Below are positions 18,638 to 26,275 of a stretch of 64,000 nucleotides of DNA, one piece after another; the stretch's first letter is position 1; each line of letters opens with the position of its first letter. Position numbers and translations under genes: made by a program. Below the pieces are notes generated by a model that was not told the DNA's origin, searched no databases, and worked only from the letters and a program-made list of their open reading frames with translations. Source of the stretch: JANNVK01 sp031430435 (GTDB lineage: Bacteria; Acidobacteriota; Blastocatellia; Pyrinomonadales; Pyrinomonadaceae); the NCBI GenBank assembly GCA_031430435.1, contig JANPBM010000066.1, positions 62,001 through 126,000 on the forward strand, written 5' to 3'.

Positions 18638-18653
18638 TGTGGTATGTGCCACA
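18638..18653. promoter_or_regulatory. parS-like site 3 (mnmG-parA spacer)
   Basis: TGTGGTATGTGCCACA starts 34 bases after site 2. The TGTGG/CCACA arms are perfect. Being about 70 bases upstream of parA, sites 2 and 3 could also serve as an operator for the par operon. Confidence 0.55.
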
Positions 18654-18726
18654 TTTTTCGGTTGATTATTAGAAGAGAATCAAAAACTGTGGTAGATTAA
18701 AGAAAACTTTGTATTAAAGGAATGAA

Positions 18727-19488
18727 ATGGGAAAAATAATCGCGGTTGCAAATCAAAAAGGTGGCGTAGGTAAAACGACCACAACCGTTAATCTTGCCGC
18801 AGGTTTAGCTGTCGAAGAGAAAAAAGTTTTATTGGTTGATGCTGACCCGCAAGGTAACGCAACTTCGGGTTCGGGCGTTCCGCGAATGCAATCAAGAAAA
18901 ACTCTTTATCACGCATTGGTAAACGACGAGAATTTAGAAAATATAATTTTACCGACTGAGTTGCCGTTACTTTTTGTCTTGCCGGCTGATAAAAATCTTG
19001 CAGGTGCAGAAATCGAATTAGTTGAGCGCGAGAAACGTGAGTACCGCTTGAAAGAAGTATTAAGTCGCGTAAAAAATGATTACGACTATATAATCATAGA
19101 TTGTCCGCCGTCTTTGGGGTTGTTGACATTGAACGGATTAACCGCTGCAGACTCATTACTTGTACCGATTCAGTGTGAATATTACGCTCTTGAAGGCGTA
19201 ACAGAATTGTTTGACACTTTAGCAAGACTCCGACGCGGTTTGAACCCGCAACTTACGATTGAAGGTTTATTGCTGACGATGTTTGACGAAAGAACGAATC
19301 TTTCATCGGCTGTTGCAAAAGATTTACGAGATTTTTACGGAAAACAAGTATTGAACACGGTTATTCCGCGAAACATACGATTGGCAGAAGCTCCAAGTTA
19401 CGGAAAGCCGATTATTCTTTACGATATTCGTTCGCGTGGTGCAGAAAGTTATATGCGGCTTTCAAAGGAGATTTTAAGTCATGAATAG
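18727..19488 (+). CDS. parA: Chromosome partitioning ATPase ParA (Soj)
   Basis: 253 residues, the short chromosomal ParA form without an N-terminal HTH. The deviant Walker A motif is NQKGGVGKTTT near residue 9, Walker A' is VLLVDADPQGNATSG near 35, and Walker B is YIIIDCPPSLGLLT near 120. It binds DNA non-specifically in its ATP form and works with ParB-parS to separate origins. It overlaps parB by eight bases. The region upstream holds two parS-like palindromes. Confidence 0.96.
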   Translation: MGKIIAVANQKGGVGKTTTTVNLAAGLAVEEKKVLLVDADPQGNATSGSGVPRMQSRKTLYHALVNDENLENIILPTELPLLFVLPADKNLAGAEIELVEREKREYRLKEVLSRVKNDYDYIIIDCPPSLGLLTLNGLTAADSLLVPIQCEYYALEGVTELFDTLARLRRGLNPQLTIEGLLLTMFDERTNLSSAVAKDLRDFYGKQVLNTVIPRNIRLAEAPSYGKPIILYDIRSRGAESYMRLSKEILSHE

Positions 19489-20341
19489 AAAAGTTTTGGG
19501 CAGAGGTTTAAGTGCGTTGATTTCAGACGACGCAAACACAGGAAACGAAGGTTTTCTTGAAATTGATTTAGATTTAATCGAACCGAATGCAGAACAACCG
19601 CGAACTCGTTTTGAGGAAACAGCGTTGGACGAGTTGGCACAGTCAATTCGGGCAAACGGAATTGTGCAACCGATTGTTGTCCGGCGAAAAGGTTCGCAAT
19701 ATCAAATCGTTGCAGGTGAACGGCGTTGGCGTGCGGCACAAAAGGCAGGGTTACAAAAAATTCCGGTCGTTATTAAAGATGTTTCCGATGAAAAAATCCT
19801 TGAACTTGCCTTGATCGAAAACATTCAGCGGCAAGAACTAAATGCTATCGAAGAAGCCAACGCGTATCGCAAACTCATTGATTCTATTGGACTTACGCAA
19901 GAAATGCTAGCTGAAAGAGTCGGTAAAAACCGAACAGTTATCACAACTTATTTGCGTTTACTGCGTTTGCCGAGCGATATTCAAAAACTTGTCGAAGAAA
20001 ATAAAATTTCTGCCGGACACGCGAGAGCTTTACTGATGGTTGATGATGCGGATGTGCAACGCCGAGTTGCGAGAAGCATTTTGGAAATGTCGCTGTCGGT
20101 ACGTGAAACTGAAAAAGCGGTCAAAAAACTATCTAAAGGTGAGACGCAAGTTATTGAAAAGACACAAGTTAAGCCGAAGATTGACGCAAATGTAAAAGCG
20201 GCGGAAACAAAACTTCGCCGTCATTTGGGAACACAAGTTCAAATTTTTCCCGACGGAAAAGGAACCGGCGGCAAACTGGAAATCGAGTATTACAGTGATT
20301 CGGATTTAGACCGAATTTATCAACTTTTAACCAAATCTTAA
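19481..20341 (+). CDS. parB: Chromosome partitioning protein ParB (Spo0J)
   Basis: 286-residue CTPase and parS-binding protein. The N-terminal segment RKVLGRGLSALIS is the ParA-interacting part. The CTP-binding domain includes IVQPIVVRR and the ENIQRQELNAIEEA motif, with GERRWRAAQKAG near residue 85. The DNA-binding HTH contains QEMLAERVGKNRTVITTYLR near 150. The C-terminal ~40 residues (LEIEYYSDSDLDRIYQLL) form the dimerisation domain. It starts inside the end of parA, implying translational coupling. Confidence 0.96.
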   Translation: MNRKVLGRGLSALISDDANTGNEGFLEIDLDLIEPNAEQPRTRFEETALDELAQSIRANGIVQPIVVRRKGSQYQIVAGERRWRAAQKAGLQKIPVVIKDVSDEKILELALIENIQRQELNAIEEANAYRKLIDSIGLTQEMLAERVGKNRTVITTYLRLLRLPSDIQKLVEENKISAGHARALLMVDDADVQRRVARSILEMSLSVRETEKAVKKLSKGETQVIEKTQVKPKIDANVKAAETKLRRHLGTQVQIFPDGKGTGGKLEIEYYSDSDLDRIYQLLTKS

Positions 20342-20367
20342 TCAAGGAGTAATCAGGTAAACCTTTT

Positions 20368-21387
20368 ATGCAGAAGCGTTTAACGGAAATGGTTTCGTGT
20401 GCGGGCTGAGTGGCAAAACTCGCACCGAGCGATCTTGCTCAAGTTTTGAGCAAACTTCCGAAGCAAAATCAAGAAAATGTTATTGTCGGTTTTGAAAACT
20501 CCGACGATGCGGGAGTTTTTCGCCTTTCGGACGACCTCGCACTTGTCCAAACGGTCGATTTTTTTACGCCGATTTGCGACGACCCGGAAATGTACGGGCA
20601 AATTGCCGCGATAAATTCGCTTAACGATGTTTATGCAATGGGCGGAACTCCGATTTCCGCACTTTCAATCGTTTGTTATCCGCAAAAAGGCGATTGGGAA
20701 GTTTTGGGGCAAATTTTGCTCGGCGGACAAAAACAGATGAACGCTGAAAACGTTGTCGTGTTGGGCGGACATTCGGTTGACGATCAGGAAATGAAGTTCG
20801 GTTACGCGGTAACAGGCACGATAAATCCGAATAAAGTTATCAAAAATTCGGGTGCAAAGGTTGGCGATGTTTTAGTTTTGACCAAACCAATCGGCACAGG
20901 TGCAATCAGTACGGCGATTAAACGCGGTGTGGCAAGCGAAAAAACCATCGAAGCCGTGATGAAAACTGTGACGACTTCGGCTCGTAAAGCGTCTGAAATT
21001 ATGGGCGAAGTCGGAGCGAACGGCTGTACGGATATTACGGGTTTCGGCTTGCTCGGACACGGTTTTGAGATGGCGAAGGCGAGTAAAGTTACTTTTAAAC
21101 TCGATTCGGAAAAGGTTCCGTTATTGCCCGATGTTTTAGACTTAATTTCGCAAAAAATGCTGACTCGCGGAGATAAAAATAATCGCGTTTATGTCGGTGA
21201 AACTGTTAAGATATTGGAAAGTGTTTCGGGCGAAATGCAAAGCGCGTTGTTTGATCCGCAAACTGCCGGCGGTTTGTTGATAAGTTTAAGCGAAGCAAAT
21301 GCCGAGAAATTTATCGAACAAATTTCGGACGCAAAAATAATCGGAAGAGTTGAAGAGTTTAAAGATTATTTAATCGAAGTAAGTTGA
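20368..21387 (+). CDS. selD: Selenide, water dikinase SelD (selenoprotein, in-frame UGA)
   Basis: SelD makes selenophosphate from selenide and ATP for selenocysteine and selenouridine synthesis. From ATG 20368 the frame reads MQKRLTEMVSCAG, then TGA at 20407-20409, then VAKLAPSDLAQV and on to 21387, about 339 residues. In this family the catalytic residue is Cys or Sec in the motif G-(C/U)-x-A-K; the UGA falls exactly there with the invariant Lys three residues later. Later motifs are DDAGVFRL, AINSLNDVYAMGG, GGHSVDD and GFGLLGHG. The GTG after the UGA gives a misleading shorter frame lacking the active-site residue. parB ends 27 bases upstream. Confidence 0.92.
20410..20453 (+). promoter_or_regulatory. 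Candidate SECIS element of selD
   Basis: Directly after the UGA, a perfect 8-bp stem TTGCTCAA/TTGAGCAA (20435-20442 with 20446-20453) has a GTT loop about 34 bases from the UGA, within the range of bacterial SECIS hairpins and with the expected GU in the loop. An alternative stem pairing GTGCG..GAG (20399 onward) with CTCGCAC around the UGA is also possible. Confidence 0.5.
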
Positions 21388-21396
21388 GGTATCACG

Positions 21397-21795
21397 TTGT
21401 ATTTATTCATTTTAGAATCTATCGGAATGCAGGAATTGATGTTAATCGGGGCGATTGCTTTGATTGTTTTCGGTCCGAAAAAATTACCGCAAATGGCTAA
21501 AACTGTCGGCAAAGCGATGAAAGAGTTTCGCAAGGCAACTGATGAATTCAAAGAAACTTGGGAACGCGAAGCAAACATCGACGATTTAATTAAAGATGAA
21601 CCGAACAAAAGAATTTTAGAAAATCCTGTTGCCGCCGAAGAAACTTTCAGCCGTAATTCGATTCAACTGCCCGAAGTAAAGTCGGCAAGTAAGGACGATT
21701 TTACTGCGTTACAAAATATACCGAATCCCGAAATTCCAATCGGAAACGAAACCGCCGAGACAACAAACACAACCGATAAAAGCGACTGGTTATAA
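21397..21795 (+). CDS. tatB: Twin-arginine translocase subunit TatA/TatB family
   Basis: 132 residues beginning at TTG 21397, chosen because TGAGGT lies six bases upstream and the next ATG would cut into the membrane helix. One N-terminal transmembrane segment ELMLIGAIALIVFGPKKLP is followed by an amphipathic helix (AKTVGKAMKEFRKAT) and a charged tail. The Glu before the hydrophobic stretch and the FGPKKLP hinge favour TatB over TatA, but the families are hard to separate. It is followed closely by tatC. Confidence 0.85.
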   Translation: MYLFILESIGMQELMLIGAIALIVFGPKKLPQMAKTVGKAMKEFRKATDEFKETWEREANIDDLIKDEPNKRILENPVAAEETFSRNSIQLPEVKSASKDDFTALQNIPNPEIPIGNETAETTNTTDKSDWL

Positions 21796-21798
21796 AAA

Positions 21799-22851
21799 AT
21801 GAGTGCAGAGGAAATAAATAAAGAAGAAGAACTCGGCAGACCAATGTCGTTTATGGAACACTTGGACGAATTCCGCAAACGCTTGATTCGGAGTGTGATT
21901 TTTATAACTGCGGCTTTCTTATTGTGTTGGTTTGTCTCGGAAAATATCTATAATTTTTTAGCGGTTCCGGTAAATCGGGCGATGGCAGAGCAAAAAAGGA
22001 TTGAGATTCCCGTCAGCGGAATCGGCGGTAATCTGATTATCAAACCACTTTCCGAAGCAATCGAAGGAGACAGCGGGCGATACGCTTTCGACAAACCGAT
22101 TAAACTCGGAACAGGTAAAATTCCGCAAGGCACTTCGGTTTTGGTAAAAGTTGAGAAAGATTCGGACGGAATTCTCAGATTATTTACCGACGAACCGATT
22201 TTTACAAGCAATGCGGTTATTCCGAAGGGCGTAAAACTGCCGATTGATTTCCAAACGCCGCAGGTTGAAAAAATCGACGATGAAGGCAGAATGACTGTTA
22301 CCAAAGCGACGGAACCATTCACGCTTTACGTTACGGTTTCACTCTATACGGCAATTGCAATTTCAATCCCTTTTTTATTATTGCAAATTTGGGGGTTCAT
22401 TGCGCCTGCACTGTATGCGCACGAACGCAGTTATGTAACGCCGTTTATTTTGCTTTCGAGCATTTCATTTGTAGCAGGCGCGGCATTTGCCTATTACATT
22501 CTTTTTCCGCCGGCAGTAAAATATCTTTTGTTTCTCGGCTCGGATTTTAACTTAATGCTTCATGCGGGAGATTATTTCGATTTAATTATTTTGATTATGT
22601 TGGCGATGGGAATAATTTTTCAAATGCCGGCAATAACTTATGTTTTAGCCAGAATCGGACTGGTTTCGGCAAGGTTGTTGGTTAAAAGCTGGAAAATTGC
22701 AATCGTTGTAATTCTAATAGTTGCAGCAGTTGCATCGCCGACCAGCGATATTCCGAACATGCTGCTTTTTGCCGCTCCGATGATTGTTTTATATATAATT
22801 TCAATTTTTGTGGCATGGATTTGCGGACGAGAAAGAAAAGTTACGGCATAA
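21799..22851 (+). CDS. tatC: Sec-independent translocase TatC with an enlarged first periplasmic loop
   Basis: 350 residues against ~250 for typical TatC. The signal-recognition segment MSFMEHLDEFRKRLIRS, the FIAPALYAHERSYV loop with conserved Glu, and FAYYILFPPAVKYLL are all present, and six transmembrane helices can be placed. The extra length is one insertion of ~90 residues between helix 1 and helix 2 (about residues 65-160), beta-rich with repeated turns such as KLGTGKIPQGTSVLVKV, facing the periplasm. It starts four bases after tatB. The insertion could be lineage-specific; its role is unknown. Confidence 0.94.
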   Translation: MSAEEINKEEELGRPMSFMEHLDEFRKRLIRSVIFITAAFLLCWFVSENIYNFLAVPVNRAMAEQKRIEIPVSGIGGNLIIKPLSEAIEGDSGRYAFDKPIKLGTGKIPQGTSVLVKVEKDSDGILRLFTDEPIFTSNAVIPKGVKLPIDFQTPQVEKIDDEGRMTVTKATEPFTLYVTVSLYTAIAISIPFLLLQIWGFIAPALYAHERSYVTPFILLSSISFVAGAAFAYYILFPPAVKYLLFLGSDFNLMLHAGDYFDLIILIMLAMGIIFQMPAITYVLARIGLVSARLLVKSWKIAIVVILIVAAVASPTSDIPNMLLFAAPMIVLYIISIFVAWICGRERKVTA

Positions 22852-22982
22852 AGGCAACCGTTTTGCGGTTCGTTGCATCTTGACTTATAGACAAATAACG
22901 TCTTAAATTACAATTAAGTCTGATTCTGTGAAAATAAACAAATATTTAAGTTTTTTCAGGCTTTGAAGTTAGGAGTAAAATT

Positions 22983-24596
22983 ATGTTTCTGAAAAAATTG
23001 TCATTAACCGCATTTTTAGTCGGTTCGGTTACGGCAACGGGCTTGGCGCAAAAACCAACACCGACCGTTGATGTGAGCGAAAGAGGAAAAACCGTTAAGA
23101 AAGAAGTAAACGTGGCGTATAAAAACTGGATTAACAAAGATGTTGATTACATTATTACGCCCGAAGAACGGAAAGCTTTTAAGTTGCTGCAAACCGACGA
23201 AGAACGCGAAAACTTTATCGAAAATTTTTGGCGACGACGCGACCCGAATCCCGACACCGAGGAAAATGAATATCGTGATGAATACTACGAACGAATTGCT
23301 TACGCAAACGAGCATTACGCATCGGGAATTCCCGGTTGGAAAACCGATCGCGGCAGAATTTATATCACATTCGGGAAACCTGATTCGGTCGAATCGCGTC
23401 CGACCGGCGGAAGCTATGACCGACCAAGCTACGAAGGCGGCGGTTCAACCACGACTTATCCGTTTGAAATATGGTTTTATCGTCATTTGGATGATGTCGG
23501 CGACGGTTTGGAAATAGAATTTGTCGATCCGACGGGAAGCGGCGAATATCGGATTGCCCGCAACGCAAACGAAAAAGATGCTCTGTTATTTGTTCCGGGA
23601 GCAGGTTCAACTTTGGGTGAACAACTTGGGACCGAAAACCGTGCAGACAGAATTTCGGGAAATAATCAACAAAATCGCAGTTACGGACGCGAACAGGATT
23701 CACCGTTTCGCCGTTTAGAAGTTTTGACGGCATTGCAACGTCCGCCAAGTGTTAAATACGGTGATTTACAAGATTCGCTGAATTCGGCGACAGTTGACAA
23801 TAATCCGTTGGAATTTGATATGCGGATTGATTTTTTCAGACAATCGGACGACCGCGTAATTACAACATTTACGGTACAAGCCGATAATAAATCATTAACT
23901 TTTGAAGATGTCGGAACCTTACCGACGGCTTCAATGAACATTTTCGGACGAATTACCGCAGTTTCGGGCAAACGTTCGGGAATCTTTGAAGATTCAGTTT
24001 CGACCAGTTCAACGGCGGACGAATTAGCCGAAGCAAAAGACAGGAAATCGATTTATCAAAAAGCAATCGCACTTACGCCGGGAACATATAAAGTAGATGT
24101 GATTGTCCGGGACGTAAAATCGGGAAATCGCGGAATCCGTTCGCTCGGCTTCAACGTTCCGAAATACGACACCGATAAACTAAAAACTTCGACCTTGATT
24201 TTGGCGAATAGATTGTACTCAACCACCGATCGCGACATCGGCGGAATGTTCATTATCGGTACGACCAAAGTTGTTCCGAATCTTTCGGGACAATTCAAAA
24301 AAGGTCAAGATGCCGGAATTTATATGCAAATTTATAACGCCGGAATCGATCAAACAACGCTTCGTCCGGCGGTTGATGTTGAATATATTTTGACCAAAGG
24401 CGGCAAAGAAATCTTAAAACAAAAAGAAGATTGGAGCGGTTTAAGTGATTCGGGACAGCGTTTGACCATCTCGCGCTTGCTTCCGACCGGACAACTTCCG
24501 CTTGGTGATTACGAGATTCGCATCAAAATAAAAGACCGCGTTAAAGAAGGAAACAATCCGGAAGACGCAGTTGCAAAATTTACAATTACGCAATAA
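22983..24596 (+). CDS. Secreted GWxTD domain-containing protein
   Basis: 537 residues with a Sec signal peptide (KKLSLTAFLVGSVTATGLA, cleavage after AQ-like site near residue 23). Near residue 118 lies GWKTDRGRIYITFGKPD, the motif that defines the GWxTD domain, a family known mainly from Acidobacteriota, Bacteroidota and related phyla and of unknown function. A Gly/Ser/Asn-rich linker (residues ~215-245) leads to beta-sandwich-like C-terminal regions. It is likely periplasmic or surface-bound. It is followed by a strong terminator. Confidence 0.88.
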   Translation: MFLKKLSLTAFLVGSVTATGLAQKPTPTVDVSERGKTVKKEVNVAYKNWINKDVDYIITPEERKAFKLLQTDEERENFIENFWRRRDPNPDTEENEYRDEYYERIAYANEHYASGIPGWKTDRGRIYITFGKPDSVESRPTGGSYDRPSYEGGGSTTTYPFEIWFYRHLDDVGDGLEIEFVDPTGSGEYRIARNANEKDALLFVPGAGSTLGEQLGTENRADRISGNNQQNRSYGREQDSPFRRLEVLTALQRPPSVKYGDLQDSLNSATVDNNPLEFDMRIDFFRQSDDRVITTFTVQADNKSLTFEDVGTLPTASMNIFGRITAVSGKRSGIFEDSVSTSSTADELAEAKDRKSIYQKAIALTPGTYKVDVIVRDVKSGNRGIRSLGFNVPKYDTDKLKTSTLILANRLYSTTDRDIGGMFIIGTTKVVPNLSGQFKKGQDAGIYMQIYNAGIDQTTLRPAVDVEYILTKGGKEILKQKEDWSGLSDSGQRLTISRLLPTGQLPLGDYEIRIKIKDRVKEGNNPEDAVAKFTITQ

Positions 24597-24620
24597 ATCG
24601 TTGTAAATAAATACTTTAAG

Positions 24621-24650
24621 CCTCCGACACTATTTGTCGGAGGTTTTTTT
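24621..24650 (+). terminator. Terminator whose right arm holds the GNAT gene Shine-Dalgarno
   Basis: CCTCCGACA/TGTCGGAGG (24621-24629 with 24635-24643) is followed by seven T. The GGAGG in the right arm (24639-24643) is also the only Shine-Dalgarno for the ATG at 24651, seven bases further on. Confidence 0.88.
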
Positions 24651-25163
24651 ATGGAAACCGAAAGACTGATTATAAAAAAGTACGAACGCAAAAATTATGA
24701 CGATTTTATCAAACTTTTTACCGATAAAATTGTGATGAAATTTGTCGGCGACGGCGTTTTGACTAAATCGGAAGCCGATAAAATGTGGCACAAACTTTTC
24801 GACGAATTTTACGCCAAAAATTTAAACACAATTTACGCTGTGTTTACCAAAGAAGATTTACGGTTTATCGGACAATGTTGGATTCGTCCGCGACCAAGCA
24901 TAAAATCTGATTGGGAAATTGGTTATGTGCTGAAAAAAGAAGATTGGGGAAAAGGATTTGCAACTGAAATTTCCACAAAAATAGTTGAGTTCGGGTTTAT
25001 AGAATTAAAGTTAAATGCCGTATTTGCAACAATAGACATTGAAAATACGGCTTCGATTCACGTTGCGGAAAAATCCGGAATGCAAAAAATTCGAGATGAA
25101 TACGATGCCGACGGTTTATTTTATGTTTACGGAGTTGAAGCGGAAAGTTTTGCCAACGCATAA
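24651..25163 (+). CDS. GNAT family N-acetyltransferase (RimJ/RimL type)
   Basis: 170 residues beginning METERLIIKKY, the standard start of RimJ/RimL-like GNAT proteins. The acetyl-CoA loop is LKKEDWGKGFATE near residue 100 (Q/RxxGxG/A in looser form), followed by FGFIELKLNAVFATIDIEN and VAEKSGMQKI, typical of the C-terminal half. Substrate unknown: N-terminal amino groups of proteins or small amines are possible. The ATG directly follows a terminator T-run, so expression may depend on read-through or a cryptic promoter. Its last 37 bases overlap the convergent gene. Confidence 0.85.
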   Translation: METERLIIKKYERKNYDDFIKLFTDKIVMKFVGDGVLTKSEADKMWHKLFDEFYAKNLNTIYAVFTKEDLRFIGQCWIRPRPSIKSDWEIGYVLKKEDWGKGFATEISTKIVEFGFIELKLNAVFATIDIENTASIHVAEKSGMQKIRDEYDADGLFYVYGVEAESFANA

Positions 25164-26275
25164 AGCATCCAAGAATTTGTCCAACGCATATAAGGAATCC
25201 GAATTTTATAAAACTTTTTTTGCTGATAAATAAAATATCCGCGTTCGTCCCAAAGATTTTCAATCGTCCAATTCGCAATTTTCTCGGCAAGTTCAACGTT
25301 TCCGAATTCGCACAAACAAACAATTGCCGCCGCAGACGAATGACAATCGGCGGGGAACTTTTGATTATGAAAGTATTTTGGAAAACCGTCGGATTCAAAA
25401 AAATTATCAATCCAAAATTCGTAACCACGTTTAATTGAATCGTCAAATTTATCGGTTTCACAAGCGGTCGCAATACGTCTCAAACTCATCAAATTAAAAG
25501 CTGTATGAAAATTATCAGCCCACGATTGATAGTTTTCATCGCCGTAACTCCAACTGCCGTCGGCTTTTTGACGATTAACAACATAATTTGCTCCGCGAAT
25601 CGCCAAGTTTTTTAATTCAATTTCGCGGGTGAATTCGCTGACGCAAGCGAGCGTTTCACACGCCAGCAAACTTGCGTTAAAAACCCGCGTTTCATCAATC
25701 GGCGAATAACTGAAACAAATTTCGTCCGCGTTTTCGTGCGTACGTTTTAAATCGTTAATGATAAATTCGCAAGTTTTTCGGGCAATTTTCAAGTAATTTT
25801 CATCGCCGAAAGTTTGATACGCTTCGATAAACGCTTTGGCGACAAAAGCAGTCGGAACAACTGTCGGTGTGCCGATCGGAGCGAAAAATGCACGACCTTG
25901 CCAGTCGAAATTATAACCCCACGCGATTGCGGATTGCGGATTACGGATTGCGACGTTTTCCAAATCATTCAGCAAATATTTGATTTGGTTTTCTGCTTTC
26001 TCCGAGGTATTTAATCGGTAAATTTCCAGCCAAGCCAACGCCGAAAGTGCCAAACCTTTCGGATTTTTACCTTTCGGGACAAGTGCGATTTGTCTGAAAT
26101 TTATCGGAGAACGCTTGAAAAATTGAATCCACAAAAGACGAAAAAAACGTGAGTGTCTGAACGGCAACGCTTGAAAAATTCGACTGTTCAACCCGTCAAA
26201 CGGATCGTAACCGCTGTAATCATTAGAGATCACCCAATCGGCAAGTTTGTCGAAAATCGGTTCAACATTTGTCAT
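25127..26275 (-). CDS. Putative alpha/alpha-toroid protein next to asparagine synthase
   Basis: 382 residues, no signal peptide. Repeated helical pairs with Trp-rich turns (QKADGSWSYG, FHTAFNLMSL, MRWTNSWMLYALAKL) suggest an (alpha/alpha)6 toroid as in terpenoid cyclases, six-hairpin glycosidases and epimerases. I cannot assign an enzyme. Its start overlaps the asnB stop by four bases (ATGA), so the two are co-translated; such pairs occur in exopolysaccharide or modified-sugar clusters. A period-7 tandem repeat at 25925-25952 lies in frame and encodes AIRNPQSAI. Its 3' end overlaps the GNAT gene. Confidence 0.7.
   Translation of the reverse strand: MTNVEPIFDKLADWVISNDYSGYDPFDGLNSRIFQALPFRHSRFFRLLWIQFFKRSPINFRQIALVPKGKNPKGLALSALAWLEIYRLNTSEKAENQIKYLLNDLENVAIRNPQSAIAWGYNFDWQGRAFFAPIGTPTVVPTAFVAKAFIEAYQTFGDENYLKIARKTCEFIINDLKRTHENADEICFSYSPIDETRVFNASLLACETLACVSEFTREIELKNLAIRGANYVVNRQKADGSWSYGDENYQSWADNFHTAFNLMSLRRIATACETDKFDDSIKRGYEFWIDNFFESDGFPKYFHNQKFPADCHSSAAAIVCLCEFGNVELAEKIANWTIENLWDERGYFIYQQKKFYKIRIPYMRWTNSWMLYALAKLSASTP
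25925..25952. repeat. Period-7 tandem repeat inside a coding region
   Basis: Four units of GATTGCG (third unit GATTACG) lie in the alpha/alpha-toroid gene in frame. The minus-strand peptide AIRNPQSAI is a hallmark of such insertions. Confidence 0.8.

Noticed and set aside
20410..21387. selD starting at GTG 20410
   Set aside because: This start removes the N-terminal catalytic motif. The upstream frame through the UGA matches the family exactly.
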